From Alistipes megaguti (GTDB lineage Bacteria > Bacteroidota > Bacteroidia > Bacteroidales > Rikenellaceae), in the NCBI RefSeq assembly GCF_900604385.1, contig NZ_LR027382.1, positions 496,001 to 560,000 on the forward strand: 64,000 nucleotides of DNA, in the 5' to 3' direction. This document shows, in pieces, positions 33,841 through 41,965 of this stretch. Position numbers and translations under genes: made by a program. The first letter of the stretch is position 1; each line of letters begins with the position of its first letter. The notes below the pieces were generated by a model, which searched no databases, was not told the origin of the DNA, and saw only the letters and a program-made list of their open reading frames with translations.

Positions 33841-33885
33841 GGGGGGGGGCGGAGCATACCGGTTCAAAGTCGAACCGGGGGGGGG
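33841..33885. repeat. Two G9 tracts flanking a small hairpin
   Basis: Nine G at 33841-33849 and nine G at 33877-33885 bracket CCGGTTC/GAACCGG, a 7-bp hairpin with an AAAGTC loop. They lie between the convergent beta-galactosidase and hexosaminidase genes, after the GH2 stop. Function unknown. Confidence 0.75.
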
Positions 33886-33922
33886 CTCGCGAACGGGGCC
33901 ACATCTCACTCCCATGAACAAG

Positions 33923-33952
33923 AGAGGGCGGAGCCTGCAGGCTCCGCCCTCT
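33923..33952. terminator. Bidirectional terminator between convergent genes
   Basis: A 30-nt perfect palindrome of AGAGGGCGGAGCC, TGCA and GGCTCCGCCCTCT. It lies between the ends of the GH2 (+) and GH20 (-) genes. The T runs after the stem are short (CTTTG on plus), so it may serve as a bidirectional terminator or mRNA 3'-end stabiliser. Confidence 0.75.
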
Positions 33953-33976
33953 TTGCATTGAAACAGCGTTGCGGGA

Positions 33977-36271
33977 TCAATCGGCGTCGTGACAGACCCC
34001 CCCGTCCGAGAAGGGCTGACGCCGGCCCTGCTCATCGACCAGCGCCAGTGTCACACGCCCGCCGTTGTAGTCGAAATAGCGCAGCTCGAAGGGGTGAAGC
34101 CCGGCCGAAAGGGCCGCCTGTCCCGTCTTCTCGATCAGCGTATGTTCGCCGTCGTTGTCGATCACCACGCGGCCGTCGATGCGCAACAGGCTGCCGTCGT
34201 TCGAGGCCAGCGCAAAGGTGTAGATCCGATTCTCCGGCACGCGGATATACCCCCGGAAGAGGATTCCCGTGGCACGGCGCCCCTGCGCCACCTTCGGGAA
34301 CTGCACCGTATCGACCACACATCCCCCGTCGGCCTTCGCTCCGCCGATGGCATCGCACTTCGGAAAGCGTTTGAAATACCATTCGGCCTGCAGGCCGGGA
34401 GCCGTCGCGGCCACCTCGGTCGGAGCCGCAAAGCCGCACTTCTCATAGCGGATCTTCACCCAGTCGCCCGTCCGGCCGTCAGGATGGAAGGCCCTCACCT
34501 GCAGCAGGGCATCATCATGGAAGGTAATCGGGCCGGTGTAGATCGGCGAAGAGACGGTCGGCACCGATCCGTCGAGCGTATAGCGCAGCGTGGCGCCCGG
34601 CAGCGGGCAGGTCACCGTCGAACGCGTCGAGTCAGTGAAGACGCAGAATTCGTGGAAATTCTCCAGCGAGGGGATGCGGTAGTTGATCCCTTCGGCATCG
34701 AGCCGCGCGCAGTAGCGCATCACACGCGGCAGCAGCTCCTCCTCGCTGACCCGCTCCTCGGGGCTCCACCCCTTCTCGGCCACGATCAGCAGCCGCGGAT
34801 AGAAGAGATACTCCGCCCGCGACAACGAAGGCACCTTCTCGGCCCAGACATTGCCCTGAACACCCAGAATGCGGGCCTTCTGCTCCTGCGGAAGCGAATC
34901 GGGAACCAGCCGGAAATTGCACGTGCGCTTCAACGAGCCGGCATCCTCCTCGAGCGAGAAGTAGAACCACGTCTGCGGACAAATAATCAGATCGCATCCC
35001 TGACGCGTGGCCCTGTCGACCGACTCCGGCACCCACGGGCGCCACCACATGATCGTGGTCGCCGGATCGACCTCGCCCTGCAGGAGTTCGTCCCAGCCGA
35101 TCATCCGGCGGTCGTGGGCCTCGAAGAAGCGCTGCATGCGGCGGGTGAACCACGCCTGCAGGGCGTGTCCGTCGGCCAACCCCTCCTGGCGCATGCGCGC
35201 CTGGCAGCGCGGGCAACGGTTCCAGTTCTTCATGTTGACCTCGTCGCCTCCGATATGGACATACTCATAGGGGAAGAGCTCGAACACCTCCCGCCAGATC
35301 TCCTCGCAGAACGCCAGCGCCTCGTCCTTGCCCAGGCACAACGGGGAGGAGAAGGCCTCGCCGCTCCACGTCTCGGGCTCGAAGCAGGTCATCTCCGGAT
35401 AGTACTCGATGGCCTGCAGGAAGTGGCCCGGCATGTCGATCTCCGGAATGACGTCGATACCCCGTTCGGCGGCATAGGCCACCACCTCGCGGATATCCTC
35501 CTGCGTGTAGTAACCGCCGTAGAGCGTATCGGCACCTTCCACGCGCAGGTACTTCTCCGGAATCAGGAAATCGGCATTCTTCTCCCGTGCGGCACGTCCC
35601 ATGCAGATCGTGTCGTGCTTGTTGAAACGGCGCCAGCCGCCCTTGCCGGCCAGATCGGGATAGGCCTTGATCTCGACGCGCCAGCCCTGATCGTCGGTCA
35701 GATGCCAGTGGAACTTGTTGAGCTTCAGCCGGGCCATCTGGTCCAGCATGCTGCAGACATCCTCCTTGTCGAAGAAGTGGCGGCTCACGTCGAGCATCAC
35801 GCCGCGCCAGGCAAACGCCGGGGCATCCTCCACCTCCACATGCGGAATCACCGCTTCAGTCCTCTCGTCCGCGGGCAGCAGCTGCCGCAGCGTAGCAATG
35901 CCGTTGACCACGCCGCGCGGCGAACCGCCCGTGATCCGCACGCCCGACCGCGTGACGGCCAGCCGGTAGGCCTCTTCGGCCAGCGATGCGGTATCGAGCT
36001 GCAGGCAGATATCACCCTGCGGGGTCTCCGACAGCGAGGCCGAAGTACAGGGGGCCAGCGCCTGCCTCAGGTAGTCGGCCTGCGGGGTCAGCCGCGGATC
36101 GGAGATGCCGATGCGCACCCCGTCCGGAAGGCGGTAGCCGCCCCGTCCCCACTTCACCTGCTGCGGCTGGGGAATCAGCGTGGGGCGCTCCCCGGCCGGT
36201 GTCGTCGCACAACCGCCCAGGAACAGAACGGCGGCAAACAAAAACGGTAGGAATCTAAATCGTCTCGTCAT
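33977..36271 (-). CDS. GH20 beta-N-acetylhexosaminidase lipoprotein
   Basis: A 764-residue lipoprotein (lipobox LFLGGC, Cys21). A GH20b N-terminal domain (about 30-150) leads into the catalytic barrel (about 152-500) with the D343-E344 pair in HIGGDEV that carries out substrate-assisted cleavage of terminal GlcNAc or GalNAc. A CHB_HEX_C-type beta-sandwich (about 540-610) and a PA14-like C-terminal domain (about 620-764) follow; PA14 often binds sugar. It is the last gene of the glycan operon, 4 nt after the sulfatase, so the two probably act in sequence on sulfated HexNAc. Confidence 0.93.
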   Translation of the reverse strand: MTRRFRFLPFLFAAVLFLGGCATTPAGERPTLIPQPQQVKWGRGGYRLPDGVRIGISDPRLTPQADYLRQALAPCTSASLSETPQGDICLQLDTASLAEEAYRLAVTRSGVRITGGSPRGVVNGIATLRQLLPADERTEAVIPHVEVEDAPAFAWRGVMLDVSRHFFDKEDVCSMLDQMARLKLNKFHWHLTDDQGWRVEIKAYPDLAGKGGWRRFNKHDTICMGRAAREKNADFLIPEKYLRVEGADTLYGGYYTQEDIREVVAYAAERGIDVIPEIDMPGHFLQAIEYYPEMTCFEPETWSGEAFSSPLCLGKDEALAFCEEIWREVFELFPYEYVHIGGDEVNMKNWNRCPRCQARMRQEGLADGHALQAWFTRRMQRFFEAHDRRMIGWDELLQGEVDPATTIMWWRPWVPESVDRATRQGCDLIICPQTWFYFSLEEDAGSLKRTCNFRLVPDSLPQEQKARILGVQGNVWAEKVPSLSRAEYLFYPRLLIVAEKGWSPEERVSEEELLPRVMRYCARLDAEGINYRIPSLENFHEFCVFTDSTRSTVTCPLPGATLRYTLDGSVPTVSSPIYTGPITFHDDALLQVRAFHPDGRTGDWVKIRYEKCGFAAPTEVAATAPGLQAEWYFKRFPKCDAIGGAKADGGCVVDTVQFPKVAQGRRATGILFRGYIRVPENRIYTFALASNDGSLLRIDGRVVIDNDGEHTLIEKTGQAALSAGLHPFELRYFDYNGGRVTLALVDEQGRRQPFSDGGVCHDAD

Positions 36272-36275
36272 GGAA

Positions 36276-37856
36276 TCAGTCTTTGGATTGGAAATCTCCG
36301 TTCATGCGCAGGGCCAGCGTATCGTCGTACTGCCGCTGCAGGCGGAGGAGTTCGTCGATCATCCGGGCCCGCTCGCCGGCACACGCCGGATCGTCGTAGC
36401 GGTTATGCAGCTCGTGAGGATCCGTCTTCAGATCGTAGAGCTCCCAGTGGTCGATGTCGTTGTAGAAATGGATGAGCTTCCAGCGGTTGTCGCGCACCCC
36501 GTAGTGGCGTTTGACCATGTGTTCGGCCGGATACTCGTAGAAGTGGTAATAGAGGGCCGGACGCCAGTCGGCGGACTTTTCGCCCCGCAGCAGCGGCAGC
36601 AGCGAGCGGCCCTGAATGTCGTCGGGAATCTCCGCGCCGGCCAGTTCGAGGAACGTCGGAGCATAGTCGATGTTCTGCACCAGCTGATCGATGTCGCCCT
36701 GCACGCCGCCCGGGAGCCGCATGACCAGCGGCGTATGCATCGACTCCTCGTACATGAAGCGCTTGTCAAACCAGCCGTGCTCGCCGATGTAGAAGCCCTG
36801 GTCCGAGGTATAGACCACCAGCGTATTCCCGGCCAGTCCCGTGCGGTCGAGGTAGTCGAGCAGCCGTCCCACGTTGTCGTCCAGCGATTTGAGCGTCTTC
36901 AGGTAATCGCGCACATAGCGCTGGAATTTCCACTCGGCACGCTCGCGGCCCTGCGGATTCGTGCGATGGAACTCCGCGATGAGCGGATCGTAGAAACGGT
37001 CCCAGGCGGCCCGCTGATCGGGATTCATGCGGCCGATCATCCCCTCGTAGAGCTCCTTCAGCCGGCTCGAATCCGACGTGCGGTACATCTTCAGATCGTA
37101 GATCACATCCATGTCGTGGTCCGACGAGATGGACATCTCCTGGGCGGCAGCCGCCGGACGCCCCGCATAATCGTCGTAGAAGGTCTCCGGCAGCGGGAAG
37201 GTCCGATCCTCGTAGAGGGTCAGATTGCACGTGTCGGCCATCCAGTTGCGGTGCTGCGCCTTGTGGTGCACGAGCAGGCAGAAGGGCTTCTCGGGATCGC
37301 GCTCCGCATCGAGCCACGCCAGCGCCTTGTCCGTGATGAGGTTCGTGATGTAGCCCTCGTTGCGGACCGTGTCGCCCGTCTGCCGGATGAAGTCCGGATT
37401 GTAGTAGTCCCCCTGATCGGGGATGATCTCCCAATGGTCGAAGCCCGTCGGGAGGCTCTCCAGATGCCATTTGCCGACGATCGCCGTCTCGTAGCCGGCC
37501 TGCTGCAGCAGTTTGGGGAAGGTCTGCTGCGAGCCGTCGAAGACGCACGTCGTATTGTCGTAGAAACCGTTCTTGTGCGAGTGTTTGCCCGTGAGCATGC
37601 AGGCCCGGCTCGGACCGCTCAGCGAGTTGGCCACGAAGCTGTTCGTGAAGCGGACTCCCTCCCGGGCTATGCGGTCGAGATTGGGCGTCGAGGCGTAGCG
37701 GCGGTCATAGCAGCTCATCATCTGCGCCGTATGGTCGTCGGTCATGATGTAGAGGATGTTCATCGGGCGTGCCGCGGGTTTGCGGTCCGTGCAGCCCGCC
37801 AGCGACAGCGTCGCCAATCCGCCCAGGCCCAACAGATAGAGGTCAGTGGTTTTCAT
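36276..37856 (-). CDS. Serine-type sulfatase lipoprotein
   Basis: A 526-residue S1-family sulfatase with a lipobox (LSLAGC, Cys22). The formylglycine motif is S80-G-P-S-R84, so the modified residue is Ser, needing an anaerobic maturase (anSME), which is not in this window. Metal ligands appear in TDDH (D40, D41) and SDQGFYIGEHGWFDK. Family members remove 6-O-sulfate from GlcNAc or other host sugars; the exact substrate is inferred from the neighbouring hexosaminidase. It starts 92 nt after the LamG gene and ends 4 nt before the GH20 start. Confidence 0.9.
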   Translation of the reverse strand: MKTTDLYLLGLGGLATLSLAGCTDRKPAARPMNILYIMTDDHTAQMMSCYDRRYASTPNLDRIAREGVRFTNSFVANSLSGPSRACMLTGKHSHKNGFYDNTTCVFDGSQQTFPKLLQQAGYETAIVGKWHLESLPTGFDHWEIIPDQGDYYNPDFIRQTGDTVRNEGYITNLITDKALAWLDAERDPEKPFCLLVHHKAQHRNWMADTCNLTLYEDRTFPLPETFYDDYAGRPAAAAQEMSISSDHDMDVIYDLKMYRTSDSSRLKELYEGMIGRMNPDQRAAWDRFYDPLIAEFHRTNPQGRERAEWKFQRYVRDYLKTLKSLDDNVGRLLDYLDRTGLAGNTLVVYTSDQGFYIGEHGWFDKRFMYEESMHTPLVMRLPGGVQGDIDQLVQNIDYAPTFLELAGAEIPDDIQGRSLLPLLRGEKSADWRPALYYHFYEYPAEHMVKRHYGVRDNRWKLIHFYNDIDHWELYDLKTDPHELHNRYDDPACAGERARMIDELLRLQRQYDDTLALRMNGDFQSKD

Positions 37857-37948
37857 GTGATGTTGCGGTATGATTTTCGGAAAAAGGGCGCCGCAGCGCT
37901 TCGAACCGCACGGCGGTGCCCTTCGTCATTCGGGATTCGCAGGGACTC

Positions 37949-39202
37949 CTACTCGTCCATCTTTTCAGAATCCGCAATCCACTTCAGCCCCGTAGCCGGC
38001 CCCGAGAAGGTTTCGGGCCAGGAGGGGGCGCCGATATCCGAAGCCGTCGAGTATTGGCACGTTCCGAGATGGCCGTTGCCCGTGGCGTCGTTGAACGTGC
38101 AGCCCGAGCCTTCGTCCATCTTCCAGTAGCCGAGCAGCCCCTCGCTCTTCGGATCGACACTCGTGGCGTTGTTGGCCAGCTGGGCCGCCGTACGGGCCAC
38201 GTTCCACAGACGCACCTCGCGGAACGAAATCGTCTGCGTGAAGTAGGACGGTTGCGGCAGCAGCGAGAAGTAGCGGAAATTGATCGACGCATTGGGCGCA
38301 TCCTTCGTGGCCACCTCCACGCCGTCGAGATAGAGACACGTCTTGCTGCCGTCGAAGACAACGGCCACATGCTGCCACGTTTTGGCCTGGTTGGGCGTCG
38401 TGGCATCGACGGCCGGCTTGACCATCGAGTTGATCTGCATCCACTTCTTCGGATCGTTGTTCTCGAAACGCACCCACATGCGGTTGGCCAGCGAACGCGG
38501 CGACGTACCCTCCAGACCGACGAGCATCTGGTTGCTCGTCGTCGAGAAGTCCTCCATGTACATCATGAACTCGAAGGTATAGGCCGTGAAGTTGATATCC
38601 GCATCGCCCATGTCGAACATGATCCGGTTCTTCTTCAAACGGTCGCCGGTTTCGACAAACTCCGTATTGAAGAGCGGAACCGGCACGATCCGCTGCCAGT
38701 TGCAGATGAGCAGAAACTCCGAAAGGTCATTGAGCAGCCGCATGTTGCCGTCGGTACTGAGCAGCCGCACCGGCAGGGCATAGGTCACACCCGAATCCTT
38801 CATCTCCTGGGTATAGGGCAGGATCTCGACCTGCAGCGGAGCCGCCGAGGCCGCACCGGCTGTCACCGATACGGGATCGGCCGGAAGGTTGTAGGCTCCG
38901 TCGGGAAGCTGCACGTAGGAGGTGCCGTTCATCTGGTTGTAGCGGGTCAGCACCTCGGGAGCCACCTCGAAGCGGAACGAGCAATCGGCGGCGGCACGAT
39001 CACCCAGCCGGGCCGTCAGCGTGGTCTGCGCCCCCTCGTCGTTCGAGAACGACAGAAGCTTGCTCGCCGCCCCATAAGCCTCGGCAATGTAGGCGGCATT
39101 GTCGATGGGCTGGAATTCGGCGTCGTTGCAACCCGCAACGGCTGCCATCAGAAAGCCTGCCATCAGCCCCTTGCAGGCACGATTCATCCATGTCATTTTC
39201 AT
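37949..39202 (-). CDS. DUF1735-LamG surface lipoprotein
   Basis: A 417-residue lipoprotein (AAVAGC, Cys about 25). An N-terminal DUF1735 domain (about 30-160, with VLTRYNQMNGTSYVQLPDGAYNL) is followed by a concanavalin/LamG domain (about 180-400, with WQHVAVVFDGSKTCLYLDG and LGYWKMDEGSG). Proteins of this kind sit next to GH18 enzymes in Bacteroides N-glycan loci and act as surface glycan-binding proteins. It is 13 nt after the GH18 stop, in the same operon. A related gene runs off the right window edge (62936). Confidence 0.88.
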   Translation of the reverse strand: MKMTWMNRACKGLMAGFLMAAVAGCNDAEFQPIDNAAYIAEAYGAASKLLSFSNDEGAQTTLTARLGDRAAADCSFRFEVAPEVLTRYNQMNGTSYVQLPDGAYNLPADPVSVTAGAASAAPLQVEILPYTQEMKDSGVTYALPVRLLSTDGNMRLLNDLSEFLLICNWQRIVPVPLFNTEFVETGDRLKKNRIMFDMGDADINFTAYTFEFMMYMEDFSTTSNQMLVGLEGTSPRSLANRMWVRFENNDPKKWMQINSMVKPAVDATTPNQAKTWQHVAVVFDGSKTCLYLDGVEVATKDAPNASINFRYFSLLPQPSYFTQTISFREVRLWNVARTAAQLANNATSVDPKSEGLLGYWKMDEGSGCTFNDATGNGHLGTCQYSTASDIGAPSWPETFSGPATGLKWIADSEKMDE

Positions 39203-39215
39203 AGGTCGTTGCTTT

Positions 39216-40346
39216 TTATCGGTTGGTTTGCGCCGGATTCATCGTCGAGATGATCTGACGGTAGTAGTGGTAGCAGTCGTTCTTGAAGTCGTTCTGCATC
39301 TTGTAGGCGCCGACTCCCCCCTTGCGCACACCGGTATAGGGCTCCCAGAGGGCCATGCCCTGCAGCGAGTTGACCTTCGTACCGTCGCTGAGCGTCCAGG
39401 TGATGCCGCCGGCCGCCGCAATGGAGGCCGATTCGAAATTCTCGGTCACGATCAGCCGCCGGGTGATCTGCTCGGCGGAGAGCGTCCCGTCGAAGGCCGA
39501 GACCACACGGCTCAGACCGTTGTCGAGATTCGTCTGGCTGGAGAGCTTATAGGTCTGCAGGATGAAGTAGTCGAAGCAGTCGATTGTCTCGACGGGCATC
39601 GAGTGTACCTCACCGTCGACGATCAGCAGTTTGTCGCTGCCCGACTTGGGTCCCAGACGCCGGCTGCACTCCTCGACAAACCAGTTTACGCGCTGGGCGG
39701 GAGTCGTTCCGGCATAGATCTCACCCTGCTCCGGGATCCGGTTGTAATCGTTGACGATGTTGCCGGAGTGTCCGGCATAGCTGGGCTCGAAGTCGATGTC
39801 CAGGCCGTCGTATCCGCTGGCCAGCACGGCGTCGACCATGGCATTGGCATACTTGCGGATGGCGGTCTCGATCTCGGCGGCCGAGGCGTCGTCCGTCCAT
39901 CCCCAGTAGAGGCGCCGCAGACGGATAATCTCGTTGTTGGTGGTCGCTCCGGCGGTCACCTCCTCGGGGGTGACGTTCAGACCGATGTCCGTGAGCAGGG
40001 TCGTCACGACAACCCGCGTACCCTTCTTCTCGCGAACGGCCCGCATGTCGGCCTTCTGCTCCTCGCTTGGCGTGAAGGGCGACCAGATGGCCACCAGATC
40101 CACACTGTCGGGAATTCCCATCAGGCTCATGGCCGTCGAGGCCGAAACCGGATTCCAGCCATCGAACCAGCCGAAGGCGAGCGAATGGTCCGAAGCCTTG
40201 TAAGCCTTCAGATCGGCGTAATAGGAGTCCGGGAGGGACTGCTTCAGATCCCGGGCCTCGGGTTCCGTCCACTCGCTGCATGCGCAGAACAGGACGACAG
40301 CCATGGCCGTCATGGCCGAAAATATGTTTTTACGATTCATTTTCAT
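39216..40346 (-). CDS. GH18 endo-beta-N-acetylglucosaminidase-like lipoprotein
   Basis: A 376-residue GH18 protein with a lipoprotein-type N-terminus (VLFCAC, Cys23). The catalytic motif is D180-G-L-D-I-D-F-E187 (DxxDxDxE with Glu as acid). The size and its place after SusC-SusD and beside DUF1735-LamG match the endoglycosidases that cut the chitobiose core of N-glycans on the cell surface (compare BT3987 of B. thetaiotaomicron). Substrate specificity is inferred. It starts 20 nt after susD. Confidence 0.9.
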   Translation of the reverse strand: MKMNRKNIFSAMTAMAVVLFCACSEWTEPEARDLKQSLPDSYYADLKAYKASDHSLAFGWFDGWNPVSASTAMSLMGIPDSVDLVAIWSPFTPSEEQKADMRAVREKKGTRVVVTTLLTDIGLNVTPEEVTAGATTNNEIIRLRRLYWGWTDDASAAEIETAIRKYANAMVDAVLASGYDGLDIDFEPSYAGHSGNIVNDYNRIPEQGEIYAGTTPAQRVNWFVEECSRRLGPKSGSDKLLIVDGEVHSMPVETIDCFDYFILQTYKLSSQTNLDNGLSRVVSAFDGTLSAEQITRRLIVTENFESASIAAAGGITWTLSDGTKVNSLQGMALWEPYTGVRKGGVGAYKMQNDFKNDCYHYYRQIISTMNPAQTNR

Positions 40347-40366
40347 GGTTTTTCAGGTTTTTCAGG

Positions 40367-41950
40367 TCAGTTTTTCTTTGCCCACCAGACATCGGTCGAG
40401 TGTTCGTCCGTGCCGCCCAGCAGCTGAATGCCGCCCTGGAGATTCTCACGGTTGTTGTCGTACTCCGACTGCGGGTAGTGCAGACGCCGCATGCCGCGAT
40501 CGCTGTCCACCGTTCCCCACATGCTGCCGGCGCTGAGGTTGTCGACCGCCATGAGCATCTTCGGGAAGCCCGTCCGACGGAAATCGGCCCAGGCCTCGTG
40601 GCCGATCATGTGGTTGGCGATCCACTTCTGGATGATGATGCGCTCGAGTGCCTGCCCGTCGTCGGCCCAGGCCACCGAGGGGGCCGTACCGAAATCGGAC
40701 GCATTGTTCCGCCCCAGCGGATCGGTATAGGAGAGCGTGACGGCACCCGTCTGCATGTAGGTGTTGAGCGACGACGAGCAGCCGGCCTCTTCGAACGAGG
40801 TCCCGATTCCCTTGTTGTAGAGATTCTCGGCCGTATCGCCCATCGACCAGCCCAGCAGCGCACCCTCGGCGCGCAGGAACCAGCTCTCGGCGGCGTACAT
40901 CACCGGGACGGGATCCGTCTCGCCGTAGAGCGGATAGGAGAACGCCGTGTAGTCGGTCACGCTCACGTTGTCGATGCCCGAACGGGCTCCGACATAGGGC
41001 TGGCCGGCATACCCCGAGGTCGAGAAGTAGGAGCTGCGCCGCGGATCGGAGTAGGCGTTCATGTACATCGTGATGTTGGCATTCGAACGCAGGTCCTGCC
41101 ACGAGGAGCTGGTTGCCTGGGTATAGAAGGGGTTGCGGCGCGACGTGGAGACGAAGTAGAGCGACTGGGCCGTCGTCTCGATCAGACCGTAGGTCTCGCG
41201 GGCGGCCACGGCCTCTTCGGCAATCGTGCGTGCCGAGCTCTCCACACCGCTCATGCGGATGGCCATGCGCAGTTTGAGCGTATTGGCAAAACGGATCCAC
41301 AAACGGACATCACCGGCGTAGTTGCTGATGTCGAAATCCGCGAGCAGCGTCGTATTGCCGGCCGAGACGAAGGTGTAGAGCTCCTCCATGGCGGCATCCA
41401 GATCGTCGATCATCGCCAGATAGACGTCGCGCTGGCTGTCATAGGGCACCGAGAAGGTTCCGTTCTGCATCTTCGAGTAGGGAATCGGACCGTAGGCGTC
41501 GGTCACGCGGAGCATCGAAGCCACGCGGATGATCTGGGCCAGCTGATAGACGGCCCCTTCGCCCCCGGTGCTCGACAGCACCTGGAAGTAGTTGCCGTAG
41601 AAGTTCGAGAAGGTGTTGTTGAAGAGCGGATCGTTGAACGAATCCGAAGGGTTGTAGGTCGAGATGTTCTGACCCTGGTAGGGTTTCACGGCCGAGCAGT
41701 AGCCGCCCAGTTCGTCGCCGATCAGGACATCCTGATACTGCGAGGCATTGACCTGATAGTGGGTCATCCACTCCATCATCGAGGGGAAGAGGATGCCGAT
41801 ACCCACGTTGTCGCCGACGAGATCCTCGTCCGTCGGGCGGTAGGGTTTGGTATTGTACTCTTCGAAGTTACCGGTGCAGGCTGCGGCGGCCAGCAGAGCC
41901 ACGCCGAGCACCCCGCGTCCGAACAAACGTTTGATTGTATGCTGTTTCAT
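40367..41950 (-). CDS. susD: SusD/RagB-family glycan-binding lipoprotein (locus 1)
   Basis: A 527-residue SusD-like lipoprotein with lipobox LAAAAC (Cys25), an all-helical TPR-type fold and the conserved C-terminal HEAWADFRRTGFP segment shared by SusD-like proteins. It sits over the SusC barrel as a lid and binds the ligand. The start is 15 nt after the susC stop. The GH18-to-GH20 gene order downstream suggests an N-glycan ligand. Confidence 0.93.
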   Translation of the reverse strand: MKQHTIKRLFGRGVLGVALLAAAACTGNFEEYNTKPYRPTDEDLVGDNVGIGILFPSMMEWMTHYQVNASQYQDVLIGDELGGYCSAVKPYQGQNISTYNPSDSFNDPLFNNTFSNFYGNYFQVLSSTGGEGAVYQLAQIIRVASMLRVTDAYGPIPYSKMQNGTFSVPYDSQRDVYLAMIDDLDAAMEELYTFVSAGNTTLLADFDISNYAGDVRLWIRFANTLKLRMAIRMSGVESSARTIAEEAVAARETYGLIETTAQSLYFVSTSRRNPFYTQATSSSWQDLRSNANITMYMNAYSDPRRSSYFSTSGYAGQPYVGARSGIDNVSVTDYTAFSYPLYGETDPVPVMYAAESWFLRAEGALLGWSMGDTAENLYNKGIGTSFEEAGCSSSLNTYMQTGAVTLSYTDPLGRNNASDFGTAPSVAWADDGQALERIIIQKWIANHMIGHEAWADFRRTGFPKMLMAVDNLSAGSMWGTVDSDRGMRRLHYPQSEYDNNRENLQGGIQLLGGTDEHSTDVWWAKKN

Positions 41951-41965
41951 GATTGGTCGGCAGTT

